A stretch of DNA of 64,000 bases, from assembly GCA_049324835.1 (NCBI GenBank), contig JBMOMT010000027.1, forward strand, positions 1 through 64,000, read 5' to 3'. The position numbers were made by a program, and so were the translations under genes. Of this stretch, positions 6,411-15,258 are shown piece after piece. Source of the DNA: JBMOMT01 sp049324835. Its GTDB lineage: Bacteria; Chloroflexota; Anaerolineae; CAYNKW01. Each line of letters opens with the position of its first letter. Positions within the stretch are counted from its first letter, which is position 1. The notes under the pieces were generated by a model that had not been told where the DNA came from, made no database searches, and was given only the letters and a program-made list of their open reading frames with translations.

Positions 6411-7925
6411 GTGAAAAGTAAACTGAAAGAGCTCAAAACGCGCCTGTTCGAGGTGTACGATCTCGAATCGGCGGCGGCGGTGTTGGCCTGGGACCAACGG
6501 AGCTACATGCCGCCGGGGGGCGCTCAGGCGCGGGCGCGGCAGATCGGCGCGCTACAGCGATTGGCCCATCAAAAGTTCACCGATCCGGCCATCGGAAAGC
6601 TGCTGGACGATCTGCGTCCCTACGAGGAGGGCTTACCCTACGACTCGGACGATGCCAGCCTCATCCGCGTCACCCGCCGCGATTACGAGACGGCCACCCG
6701 CATTCCCACCGCCTTTAAAGCCGAATACGATCACAACGCCGCCATGACTTATCAGGTCTGGACCCGGGCCCGCGCCGGGGACGATTTCGCTGCCGTGCGG
6801 CCCTACCTGGAAAAGACGCTGGACCTGAGCCGGCGTTACGCTGCCTTTTTCCCGGAAGCCGGGCAGGTCATCGATCCGCTGGTGGCCATCTCGGACGAGG
6901 GGGTCACCGGCGCGTATCTGAGCCGGCTGTTCGACGATCTGCGGGCCAACCTGATTCCCCTGGCGCGGGCCATCGCCGAGCGGCCTGCCCCCGACGTCGC
7001 CTGTTTGCACCAACGTTTTCCCGCCGCGCAACAGTTGGCCTTTGGACTCGAGATCGTCCAACGCTTGGGCTACGATCTGGCCCGCGGGCGGGAAGACCTG
7101 AGCGATCACCCCATCACCACCTCTATTTCCTTCGACGACGTGCGCATCACCACCCGCGTGAACGAGTACGATCCGACCGGCGCGCTGTTTGGTAGCCTGC
7201 ACGAGGCCGGGCACGCCATCTATGGTCAGAATATCCGCCAAGAGCTAGAGGGCACGCCCATCGGGCGCGGCGCTACGGCCGGCGTCCACGAGAGCCAATC
7301 GCGCCTGTGGGAAAACCTCGTCGGGCGCAGCCGCGAGTTTTGGAGTTACGCCTACCCCCGCATGCAGGCCGTCTTTGCCGATCAACTGGGCGATGTGCCG
7401 CTGGAGGCTTTTTACCGGGCCATCAACAGAGTGGCGCCGGGGCTGTTCCGCGTGGGCGCCGACGAGGTGACCTACAGTCTGCATTGCGCCATGCGTTTTC
7501 AGCTCGAGGTGGATCTGCTGGAGGGGCGTGTGGCCGTGGGCCATCTGCCCCAGGTGTGGCGCGAGCGCTTTTGGGAGAATTTCGGCATCGCGCCGGCCAA
7601 CGACCGCGACGGTGTGCTGCAAGAGATGAACTGGTACTGTGGCCGCATCGGCGGGCTGTATCAACATTTTACGCTGGGCAATCTCATGAGCGCCGTCTGG
7701 TTCGACGCTGCCACCCAGGCTCACCCCGAGATTCGGGCCGAGATGGCCCAGGGCTGTTTCGATACGCTGCGCCGCTGGCTCACGGCAAACATTCACACCC
7801 ACGGGCGCAAGTTCACCATTCCGGAGCTGGTGGAGCGGGTCACGGGCGGCCCGCTGACCATCGACGCTTATGTCGGTTATCTCAAACAAAAGTACGGCGC
7901 ACTTTATGGATTGTCGTTCGATTAA
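6411..7925 (+). CDS. M32 family metallocarboxypeptidase
   Basis: This 504-residue protein has the full length of the Taq carboxypeptidase family. The N-terminal helical part includes LESAAAVLAWDQRSYMPPG, typical of M32. The zinc site is HEAGH (His264-His268), followed by HESQSRLWEN, which carries the third ligand region. It removes C-terminal residues from peptides in the cytoplasm. It starts with GTG behind AGGA. The M24 peptidase follows after 26 nt with its own ribosome site, so the two are probably co-transcribed for peptide breakdown beside peptide importers. Confidence 0.92.
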   Translation: MKSKLKELKTRLFEVYDLESAAAVLAWDQRSYMPPGGAQARARQIGALQRLAHQKFTDPAIGKLLDDLRPYEEGLPYDSDDASLIRVTRRDYETATRIPTAFKAEYDHNAAMTYQVWTRARAGDDFAAVRPYLEKTLDLSRRYAAFFPEAGQVIDPLVAISDEGVTGAYLSRLFDDLRANLIPLARAIAERPAPDVACLHQRFPAAQQLAFGLEIVQRLGYDLARGREDLSDHPITTSISFDDVRITTRVNEYDPTGALFGSLHEAGHAIYGQNIRQELEGTPIGRGATAGVHESQSRLWENLVGRSREFWSYAYPRMQAVFADQLGDVPLEAFYRAINRVAPGLFRVGADEVTYSLHCAMRFQLEVDLLEGRVAVGHLPQVWRERFWENFGIAPANDRDGVLQEMNWYCGRIGGLYQHFTLGNLMSAVWFDAATQAHPEIRAEMAQGCFDTLRRWLTANIHTHGRKFTIPELVERVTGGPLTIDAYVGYLKQKYGALYGLSFD

Positions 7926-7951
7926 CGTTTTTCGCTGACAAAGGAGGCCAA

Positions 7952-9103
7952 GTGTTCGAGTATACCAAACGCCTGGAGACGATCCGCGCTCGCATGGCGG
8001 AGCAGAACGTGGGGTTGATGTTTCTCACGCCGGGGGCCAACCTGTTTTACCTGACCGGCATCCCGCACCGGGATCACTATCGCACCGATCACAACGCCTA
8101 TGGCGATTGGGCCGTGGGCGGTTATATCGGTCTGCGCCAGGGGGTGGCCATGACCGCCCCGCGCATGGGCGGCGAGTATTTCCTGGCCCAGGCGGCAGAC
8201 AAGCCCTGGTTCGAGCCGGTGCGTATCATCGACGAATCGGAAGCGCCTCTCGACGTGATGGGCGAGGTGCTGAAGCGTTTCGATCTGAAGGGCAGGCGGG
8301 TGGCGGTGGAAGATCACGCCTGGGCCGAGTCGGTGATGGGCCTGGGGCGGTTGCTGCCGGCGGCCGAGTTCGTGATGGCCTCCAGGCTCATCGCGCCCAT
8401 GCGTATGATCAAAGAGGAGGCCGAGCTGGATCTGATGCGCCAATCGGGCCAGATCTGCGACGCCGCCTTTCAAAAGGCGCTGGCCCGCCTCAAGCCGGGC
8501 GTGACCGCCTGGGAGGTCGAGTGCGAGATCGATTATCACCTGCGGCAGATGGGAAGCGATTTTAACTCTTTTCCCACCAACGTCATCTTTACCAACCCTG
8601 AAAAGGACCCGTCGCTTGCCCTGCGCAAAACCGAGCGGCGGCTCCAGCCGGGCGACGCGGTGACGTTCGATTTCGGCTGCATCTACCAGGGTTACGCCTC
8701 CGATTTTGGCCGCACCGCCTTTGCCGGCGAGCCATCGAAAGAATACCGCCGCATGCACGAGCTGGTGCTGAACGCTCAGCGGGCCGCCATGGAGGTCATG
8801 GTGGCCGGCCAGGTGACGGGCGCTCAGGCCAACGCCGCCGCCCGCAAGGTGATGGAGGAGGGGGGCTATGGCCCCGAGTTCAGCCATCGCCTGGGTCACG
8901 GCATCGGCGTGACCGTGCACGAGCCGCCCTGGCTGGACGTGGTGGAAGACACGGTGCTGCAGGCCAACATGACCTTCACCGTCGAGCCGAGCATCCGCAT
9001 CGCCGACGGCTATCACAACCGCGTGGAAGACGTGGTGCAGGTGACCGGGAAAGGCGGCGTGTCGCTGTACCAGACCAGCCACGAGCTGGCTATCGTTGGT
9101 TGA
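7952..9103 (+). CDS. M24 family Xaa-Pro aminopeptidase-like protein
   Basis: This 383-residue protein shows the two-domain M24B layout: a creatinase-like N-terminal domain, then a pita-bread domain from about residue 150. The five metal ligands are present: Asp in TFDFG, Asp in SDFGRT, His in LGHGIG, Glu in TVEPS and Glu in RVEDVV. It would release N-terminal residues before proline, or act on Xaa-Pro dipeptides, with Mn or Co. GTG 7952 is chosen because AAGGAGG lies 4 nt upstream. Paired with the M32 carboxypeptidase, it fits intracellular use of imported peptides. Confidence 0.88.
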   Translation: MFEYTKRLETIRARMAEQNVGLMFLTPGANLFYLTGIPHRDHYRTDHNAYGDWAVGGYIGLRQGVAMTAPRMGGEYFLAQAADKPWFEPVRIIDESEAPLDVMGEVLKRFDLKGRRVAVEDHAWAESVMGLGRLLPAAEFVMASRLIAPMRMIKEEAELDLMRQSGQICDAAFQKALARLKPGVTAWEVECEIDYHLRQMGSDFNSFPTNVIFTNPEKDPSLALRKTERRLQPGDAVTFDFGCIYQGYASDFGRTAFAGEPSKEYRRMHELVLNAQRAAMEVMVAGQVTGAQANAAARKVMEEGGYGPEFSHRLGHGIGVTVHEPPWLDVVEDTVLQANMTFTVEPSIRIADGYHNRVEDVVQVTGKGGVSLYQTSHELAIVG

Positions 9104-9252
9104 TGTGGCCAGACCGGCGCAACCGGGTGCAGAGATTGAGCCTTGTCGACGAGCCTGGCAAAGAGAGGAGGTGGTTCCTGTTGGCGTGAACGTTACGGTA
9201 GATACCAAAGCTTTGAGAACCGTTTTAATCTGAGAAAGAGGAGAAAGCAAGC

Positions 9253-11049
9253 ATGTTTCACAAACGATTGAGCGCACTGGTGGCCATTCTGATGATGGTC
9301 AGTCTCGCCCTGGCGGCGTGCGCCACGCCCACCCCAGAGGTGATCGAAAAGGTGGTGACGCAGGTGGTCAAGGAGACGGTCAAAGAGACCGTCGTCGTCG
9401 AAGGCACACCCCAGGTGGTGGAAAAAGAGGTGACCAAGGTCGTCGAAAAAGTGGTCACGGCCACGCCCGCCCCCGACATGCCGGAAGGCACGGTGGTGGT
9501 GGGTGTCTGGCAGGAGCCCAAGGGGTTGATCTGGAACATCTTTTACCAGGCCCACACCAACGACATCCTGGATTCGATGTACTATGTACCTGTAGCTTTG
9601 AACGAGAACGACGAGTTGGTGCCAGAGATGCTGGTAGAGCTGCCCACTGTGCAGAACGGTGGCGTGTCTGAGGACGGCAAGACGATCACGCTCAAGTTCA
9701 AAGAGGGCTTCAAGTGGCACGACGGCGAGCCGGTGACGGCCGAAGACTTTAAATTCACCTGGGAGTTTGTGATGGACCCGGCCACCATGTCGCAGACGAC
9801 GGCCGGCTGGAACAAGATCGCCTCGGTGGAAGTGGTCGATGCTCTGACGGCGGTGGTGCAGCTTCAGGAAGCCTTTGTGCCTTTTGTGGCGGCTACGTTG
9901 GCCTTCCCCATCTTGCCCAAACACGCGCTGGAGGGCGTCCCAGACCCGGCCAGCAGCGACTTTGCCCGCAATCCTGTGGGCAATGGCCCGTTCGTCTTTC
10001 AAGAGTGGGTGCCGGGTGATCACATCACGGTGGTGGCCAATCCGGAGGCGCCCATTCCGCCCAAGGTAGAAAAGATCATCTTCAAGTTTGTGCCCGACAT
10101 GAACACCCTGGTCGCGTTGCTCCGCACGGGCGACGTGGACGTGGCCTACGATCTGCGTGAGGCCCAGATCCCCGAGATCTTGAAGATGAAGGATGAGGAC
10201 CTGTTCTTGATACCCGGCGTCTCTATCGAGCGCTACTACTTTAACCTGCGCAACCCGGAAAACCTGGATGAGCCGCATCCCATCTTTGCCGACATCAACG
10301 TGCGCAAGGCCGTCGCCATGGGCATGGATCGTTTCACCGCGGTTGCGGCCATCCTGCAGGGCTACGGCGAGGTGGCCATCACCGAGCTGGACAACCACCC
10401 CTGGTTCAACGAAGAGTTATCCCCTGTGCCCTACGATCCGGAGGCCGCCAAGGCCCTGCTCGACGCGGCTGGCTGGGTGGACAGCGACGGCGATGGCATC
10501 CGCGATAAAGACGGCGTGCCGCTGAGCTTTGGCCACTCGACCACGTCGGGCAACCAGGTGCGCGAGAACCTGCAGGTCTTTTTCCAGCAGAACCTCAAGG
10601 ACATCGGCGTCGAAATGCGCATCGAGAACTATCCGGCGGCCACGCTGTTCGGCGGCTGCGCCGACAACGGAACCTTTGGCACCAGCTCTTTCGACATGAT
10701 GGGCTTTACCAACAAACCGGCCAGCATCGACCTGGCCTCCGAGTGGTCTGACTTTTTCTTCTGCGATACCGTCAAAGACTGCGAGACCAATCCGGCCGGC
10801 ACCAACTCCTGGGGCTTTTGCAACGAAGCCGTGGACGAGGCGCTGAGCTGCTCCATCAACGAGCTGGATCCGGAAAAACGCGTGGCGTGTATCAAAGAAG
10901 CCCAGAAGCTCATCTACGACAACTATATCGCCCTGTACGTCTACGACCGGGTGGACGTGTACGCATCCAACAAACGCCTGGAGGGTTTCAACCCGACGGT
11001 GTTTGGCAGTTGGACCTGGAACTATACCGATTGGAAAATTGGGCAGTAG
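9253..11049 (+). CDS. ABC transporter substrate-binding lipoprotein, family 5 (peptide/opine type)
   Basis: This 598-residue protein has a lipoprotein signal ending LAAC (Cys23) and a Val/Lys/Glu tether (EVIEKVVTQVVKETVKETVV, about 28-70) that holds the binding domain away from the membrane. An SBP family 5 fold follows, recognisable by FKWHDGEPVTAEDFKFTWE and NGPFVFQEW. It captures peptides or similar solutes outside the cell for the permeases at 11299 and 12260. A terminator and a likely new promoter separate it from them, which allows excess binding protein. The ligand is unknown. The downstream M24 peptidase suggests peptides. Confidence 0.9.
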   Translation: MFHKRLSALVAILMMVSLALAACATPTPEVIEKVVTQVVKETVKETVVVEGTPQVVEKEVTKVVEKVVTATPAPDMPEGTVVVGVWQEPKGLIWNIFYQAHTNDILDSMYYVPVALNENDELVPEMLVELPTVQNGGVSEDGKTITLKFKEGFKWHDGEPVTAEDFKFTWEFVMDPATMSQTTAGWNKIASVEVVDALTAVVQLQEAFVPFVAATLAFPILPKHALEGVPDPASSDFARNPVGNGPFVFQEWVPGDHITVVANPEAPIPPKVEKIIFKFVPDMNTLVALLRTGDVDVAYDLREAQIPEILKMKDEDLFLIPGVSIERYYFNLRNPENLDEPHPIFADINVRKAVAMGMDRFTAVAAILQGYGEVAITELDNHPWFNEELSPVPYDPEAAKALLDAAGWVDSDGDGIRDKDGVPLSFGHSTTSGNQVRENLQVFFQQNLKDIGVEMRIENYPAATLFGGCADNGTFGTSSFDMMGFTNKPASIDLASEWSDFFFCDTVKDCETNPAGTNSWGFCNEAVDEALSCSINELDPEKRVACIKEAQKLIYDNYIALYVYDRVDVYASNKRLEGFNPTVFGSWTWNYTDWKIGQ

Positions 11050-11082
11050 CAGTCTCTCAGAGTCGCTGAGAGTCGTTGGGCT

Positions 11083-11133
11083 GTGGTCTCCTGCACCAGG
11101 CCGTGCGGGGGACCACGGTCCTCTCTTGTTTTG
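11083..11133 (+). terminator. Rho-independent terminator after the binding protein gene
   Basis: GTGGTCTCCTGCA pairs with TGCGGGGGACCAC (13 bp with two G-U pairs) around an 8-nt loop, followed by a T-rich CCTCTCTTGTTTT tract. A smaller hairpin (CTCTCAG-AGTCG-CTGAGAG, 11054-11072) precedes it. Confidence 0.75.
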
Positions 11134-11153
11134 CCGGTTGGTTGTGGTACAAT
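11126..11153 (+). promoter_or_regulatory. Possible promoter for the permease genes
   Basis: TTGTTT and TACAAT (11148-11153) are 16 nt apart, within the tail of the terminator. The -10 is good and the -35 poor. It would let the two permeases be expressed separately from the abundant binding protein. Confidence 0.4.
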
Positions 11154-11298
11154 AGACTTGATCGGAATAAAGGTGACAGGCACTTTTGTATGCCAGATGT
11201 GGAGTATCTCGAGGTAAAGCGGTACGATATATTGGGTCTCAAGGGCCTGTCGCCTGGAGAGAATGGATCGTGGGTAGAATCGTGACTGGGAGGCGGTT

Positions 11299-12267
11299 GT
11301 GGTTCGTTACATCATTCAACGATTGTTGATCTCGATACCGATTTTGATCGGCGTTTCGTTGGTGGCTTTTTTCCTGGTGCAGGCCTCAGGCGATCCGATG
11401 GCGGTCTATATCTCGAATCCCAACCTCTCTCCAGAAGACATTGCCCGCCTGGAAAAGACCTATGGCTTTGACAAACCGGTGTACGTGCAGTATCTGTTGT
11501 GGCTGGGCAAAGTGGTGCGCGGCGATTGGGGACAATCGTTCCTGACGCATCAACCGGTGCTGTCGATGATCGGCGGTCGCCTGGGCAACACGGCCATCCT
11601 GATGGTGACTTCGTTTATCGTCACGCTGATCATCTCGGTCACACTGGGCCTTTACAGCGCCACGCATCAATACTCGGTCGGTGATTACGTAGTGACGACG
11701 GTCTCGTTTTTGGGGTATTCTATGCCCAGCTTTTGGTTCGGGCTCATGCTCATCATCGTCTTTGCGGTGAAATTCAGAGAGTGGGGCCTGCCTTATCTGC
11801 CGGCGGCGGGCATGTATCCCATCCGCGAGGAGCCGTCTTTTTTCCAACTCTTGCGGCACATGGTGCTGCCGGTGACGGTGCTCTCGCTCATCTCGGTGGC
11901 CAAGTACACACGTTACTTACGATCCAGCATGCTGGAAGTGATCAACCAGGATTACATCCGCACGGCCCGCTCCAAAGGGCTGACCGAGCGGCTGATCCTG
12001 TGGCGTCACGCCTTCAAAAATGCCATCATTCCCTTGATCACTTTGATCATGTTGGACATTCCTTTTCTTTTCTCCGGCGCGCTCATCACCGAGCAGGTTT
12101 TCGCCTGGCCCGGCATGGGCCGCATGTATTGGGAGCACGCTGTGTGGGTCGATTACCCGGTGTTGATGGGCATCATCCTGTTGGTATCGGCGTTGGTGGT
12201 CTTTTGTAACCTGCTGGCCGATGTGTCTTATGCTTTCATCGACCCCCGGATTCGCATAGATGCCTGA
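11299..12267 (+). CDS. ABC importer permease, DppB/OppB family
   Basis: This 322-residue inner-membrane protein has six predicted helices. Family marks are the opening YIIQRLLISIPILIGVS, a large outer loop, and the EAA loop RSSMLEVINQDYIRTARSKG that contacts the ATPase. It forms the first half of the channel with the next gene's product. GTG 11299 is used, with GGGAGG upstream. The gene overlaps the second permease by 8 nt. No ATPase gene follows. Confidence 0.92.
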   Translation: MVRYIIQRLLISIPILIGVSLVAFFLVQASGDPMAVYISNPNLSPEDIARLEKTYGFDKPVYVQYLLWLGKVVRGDWGQSFLTHQPVLSMIGGRLGNTAILMVTSFIVTLIISVTLGLYSATHQYSVGDYVVTTVSFLGYSMPSFWFGLMLIIVFAVKFREWGLPYLPAAGMYPIREEPSFFQLLRHMVLPVTVLSLISVAKYTRYLRSSMLEVINQDYIRTARSKGLTERLILWRHAFKNAIIPLITLIMLDIPFLFSGALITEQVFAWPGMGRMYWEHAVWVDYPVLMGIILLVSALVVFCNLLADVSYAFIDPRIRIDA

Positions 12268-13195
12268 AAACCCTGGCGAGATGGGAGCAAAGTTCATGGC
12301 GCAAAATTCCAAGGGCGCTCTACCAGATGACGGGCGTTATCGTAAACCGGCCGGCCCGTGGCAGTTGGCGGGTCGCCGGTTCCTGCGGCATAGGGTTGGT
12401 GTGGTCGCCGCCGTCGTATTGTTGTTCATCGTCGCCACGGTGGCCCTGGGGCCGACGTTTTTCATCGCCGAGGACTCGGCCTTTCGACCGGATCCACTGG
12501 CCATCAACACCCCACCCAGTGCCCGCCACTGGTTCGGCACCGACGAGGTGGGGCGCGATATTTTTGCCCGCATCATCTACGGTGGGCGCATCTCGCTGAT
12601 GGTGGGTTTGCTGGCCATGCTGGTGGCCATCACGGTGGGCATCTTTTTCGGCTCGGTGGCCGGTTATTTCGGCGGCGGGGTGGATAGCCTGATCATGCGC
12701 CTGACCGACGTGATGCTCAGCATTCCGGGGTTGTTTTTGATCATCGCCCTGTCCGTCTTTCTCGGCCCCTCGCTGCAGACCATCGTTTTGGCCATCGGTT
12801 TTCTCAACTGGATGAGCGTGGCGCGGGTGGTGCGGGCGTTGTTTCTTTCGCTCAAAGAACAGGATTTTGTGCTGGCCGCCCGCTGCCTGGGCATTCAGGA
12901 TACCAAGATCATGTGGGGCCACATTTTGCCCAACGCCATGGCGCCGGTGGTGGTGGCGGCCACACTCACCGTCGGCTCGGCCATCCTCACCGAGACGGCG
13001 GTGAGTTATCTGGGGCTGGGCATTCAGCCGCCCACGCCCAGTTGGGGCAACATGCTCAAAAACGCCCAAGACCTGATCTGGACCGCGCCCTGGGTGGCGA
13101 TCTTTCCGGGCATGATGATCTTTTTCACCACGCTGTGCATCAATTTCATGGGCGACGCGCTCCGCGACGCCCTCGATCCGCGCATGCGGCTCTGA
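12260..13195 (+). CDS. ABC importer permease, DppC/OppC family
   Basis: This 311-residue permease has a long cytoplasmic N-terminus, the OppC pattern FGTDEVGRDIFARIIYGGR and the ATPase-contact loop LAARCLGIQDTKIMWGHIL. It partners the DppB-like protein. Its ATG overlaps the end of that gene. A second ATG at 12296 behind GGGAGCAAAG would shorten it by 12 residues and is equally acceptable. The operon stops here at an AT-rich inverted repeat (13205-13230), without the usual DppD/DppF ATPases. Confidence 0.9.
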   Translation: MPENPGEMGAKFMAQNSKGALPDDGRYRKPAGPWQLAGRRFLRHRVGVVAAVVLLFIVATVALGPTFFIAEDSAFRPDPLAINTPPSARHWFGTDEVGRDIFARIIYGGRISLMVGLLAMLVAITVGIFFGSVAGYFGGGVDSLIMRLTDVMLSIPGLFLIIALSVFLGPSLQTIVLAIGFLNWMSVARVVRALFLSLKEQDFVLAARCLGIQDTKIMWGHILPNAMAPVVVAATLTVGSAILTETAVSYLGLGIQPPTPSWGNMLKNAQDLIWTAPWVAIFPGMMIFFTTLCINFMGDALRDALDPRMRL

Positions 13196-13288
13196 TGGTG
13201 GAGCAAAAAAAGAACTCTTTTTTTTTCGTGGAGAGTCAGCCATAACCAAGACGCTGGCTCTCTATCTCTTTCGAGAATGGAGAAAGCC

Positions 13289-14566
13289 ATGACGCAACAG
13301 CCGAACGTAGAAAAACCTTTCGACCCCCAACACAGCCCCTGGCCCCAGATCCGCCAGGCCCGCATTCAGAAACTGCTGCCCCAGGCCATGCGGCTGGCCG
13401 GGGTCGACGCCTGGGTGGTGATCGGCCGTGAGAACAACAACGATCCCCTGGCCCTGCACGTGGGCGGCGAGAACGCCGGCGGCACGGCGGCCTTTATGTT
13501 CTTTTTGAGGGGCGACCGCGTCGAATCGCTGGCCCTCTCGCCGTGGGGCGAGGCCACGGCCCTTCGAGACCTGGCGCTGCACGATCGGGTCATCGAGTTC
13601 GAGCGGGGCGGCAACGTGTGGCCCCTGGTGGCCGAGCAGCTCCAAGCGGTCGATCCGGCCAAAATCGGCGTCAACTGCTCGCCGCGACCCATCGCCGACG
13701 GCCTGTCGTGGACGCAACGCATGGCATTGGAGCAAGCCCTCGGCCCCGCGTTGGCCGCCCGGCTGGTTTCGGCCGAAGACCTGATCGCCGAGTGGCTCTC
13801 GGTCAAACTGCCGGCAGAGGTGGCGATCATGCGCCGCGCCGGCGAGCTGACGGTGCAGCTCGAGATCGAGGCCTACGGCAGCGTGTCGCCAGGCCAGACG
13901 CGCGACGTCGACGTGGCCCGCTACATCAAAAAGCGCATGGCCGAACTGGGCGTCGAGGATGGCTGGGCGCCGGATCAGAACCCCAACGTCAATTCGGGCA
14001 TTCCCCGTGGCCACTCTGGCCCAACCGACAAGATCATCCGGCCCGGCGATTTCATCCAGACCGATTTCGGCATCAAGGTCTATGGCGTCTGGTGCACCGA
14101 TTACCAGCGCTTTGCTTACGTGCTGGCTCCCGGCGAGACAGAAGCGCCGCCGGAGGCCCTGGAAAAGTGGGAAAAGGCCAAACGGGGCAGCCGTCTGGTG
14201 CAGCAGGCCATGAAACCCGGCCTGCGTGGCTACGACGTGGACAGAGTCCAGCGGGAGTGGATGCAGGAGGCCGGCTCGCTGCCTGTAAAGTGGGGCACGG
14301 GCCACCCGGTGGGCTATTGGGCCCACGACATTGGCCCCTATTTGGGCGGCGGGCAGTATCAACAGCCGCCCTCCGGCGATGCGCTGCGTGTGCTGCGCCC
14401 CGGCCAGACCTTTGCCTACGACGGTTTTTTCAGCTGGCAGATCGATCACGAGGGTGGCAAAGCCGAAAAGATGATCTCGGTGGAAGAGATGGTCGTCGTG
14501 ACCCAGGACGGGGCCGAGTATCTGATCCCGCCGCAAGAAGAGCTGATCCTGATCCCATCCCGCTGA
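13289..14566 (+). CDS. M24 family metallopeptidase-like protein with an altered metal ligand
   Basis: This 425-residue pita-bread protein has the expected Asp pair in QTDFGIKVYGVWCTDY and His in GTGHPVGYWAHD. The first of the two glutamates appears replaced by Asp (FAYDG where FTVEP is usual), while the last is kept (SVEEMVVV). Activity may persist with a changed metal site, or the substrate may differ, for example as in creatinase or ectoine hydrolase relatives. ATG 13289 is favoured over 13277 because GGAG lies 6 nt upstream. It directly follows the peptide permeases, suggesting that it processes the imported solute. Confidence 0.8.
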   Translation: MTQQPNVEKPFDPQHSPWPQIRQARIQKLLPQAMRLAGVDAWVVIGRENNNDPLALHVGGENAGGTAAFMFFLRGDRVESLALSPWGEATALRDLALHDRVIEFERGGNVWPLVAEQLQAVDPAKIGVNCSPRPIADGLSWTQRMALEQALGPALAARLVSAEDLIAEWLSVKLPAEVAIMRRAGELTVQLEIEAYGSVSPGQTRDVDVARYIKKRMAELGVEDGWAPDQNPNVNSGIPRGHSGPTDKIIRPGDFIQTDFGIKVYGVWCTDYQRFAYVLAPGETEAPPEALEKWEKAKRGSRLVQQAMKPGLRGYDVDRVQREWMQEAGSLPVKWGTGHPVGYWAHDIGPYLGGGQYQQPPSGDALRVLRPGQTFAYDGFFSWQIDHEGGKAEKMISVEEMVVVTQDGAEYLIPPQEELILIPSR

Positions 14567-14586
14567 GGCAGCGGATACCTGCATAC

Positions 14587-14613
14587 AAGAGGCGCGGCCT
14601 TCCCGCGCCTCTT
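14587..14613. terminator. Strong GC-rich hairpin after the M24 gene
   Basis: AAGAGGCGCGG and CCGCGCCTCTT form a perfect 11-bp stem with a CCTTC loop, 21 nt after the stop codon. The T-run is minimal. Confidence 0.6.
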
Positions 14614-14640
14614 GATCTGACTGGATTGTGAGGCCAGAGG

Positions 14641-15210
14641 ATGATCCAACCCACGGAGCGTGTGGTGATGCACAGCTACCCCGGCATGGTGGCCATCGTG
14701 ACCGCCCGCTGGAGAGGCCAACAGAACGTCATGGCCGCCGGCTGGCACTCGTTCATCTCCATCGAGCCGCCCATCTATGGCGTGGCCGTGGCCGAAGAAC
14801 GGTTCACCCACCGCCTCATTCGGGGCGCGGGCGCTTTTGGTGTCCACTTTATGCCGGCCGAACGGAGCGAGTGGATCCAGCAGGTGGGTGTGACCAGCGG
14901 CCGCCAACTGGATAAATTCGCCGCCTTTGGCATCGATTACCAGGACGGGGTGACGGTCGATGTGCCCATCATGAAGGCGGCCTACGTGGCCTACGAGTGC
15001 CGGCTGATCGACGTGCAGCGTTACGGCGATCACGACTGGTTCGTGGGAGCCATCACCCGGTTCTACCGCGACGACGAGCTGTTCCTGGAAAACGGGCTGC
15101 CGGATCTGGATCGGTTGCAGATTCCACTTTACCTGGGCCGTTCCCGATATGCCGTGCTCGACGCCCGCGTGCAACAAAAGCGCCACTTTCTCACCGGCCA
15201 TGATGCGTAA
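14641..15210 (+). CDS. Flavin reductase-like domain protein
   Basis: This 189-residue protein fits the FMN-binding split-barrel of the flavin reductase-like family. The opening PGMVAIVTARWRGQQNVMAA and the following HSFISIEPPIYGVAV match the FMN-binding strands. Such proteins reduce flavin with NAD(P)H or act as flavin-dependent oxidoreductases of unknown substrate. The start is the ATG right after a short spacer with GAGG. It is the first of three plus-strand genes (with MFS and VOC) that share no obvious pathway. Confidence 0.75.
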   Translation: MIQPTERVVMHSYPGMVAIVTARWRGQQNVMAAGWHSFISIEPPIYGVAVAEERFTHRLIRGAGAFGVHFMPAERSEWIQQVGVTSGRQLDKFAAFGIDYQDGVTVDVPIMKAAYVAYECRLIDVQRYGDHDWFVGAITRFYRDDELFLENGLPDLDRLQIPLYLGRSRYAVLDARVQQKRHFLTGHDA

Positions 15211-15258
15211 AGTTCACGCGCGTGCAGCTCCAGATTGTGGAGAAGGAGCGAGACTAGA

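Noticed and set aside
9310..9470. Repeated GTGGT/GAGACGGTCAAAGAG units that could suggest a CRISPR or tandem-repeat locus
   Set aside because: They are in frame and encode the Val/Lys/Glu tether of the lipoprotein. There are no spacers, and the same coding pattern recurs at 25190 and 58560.
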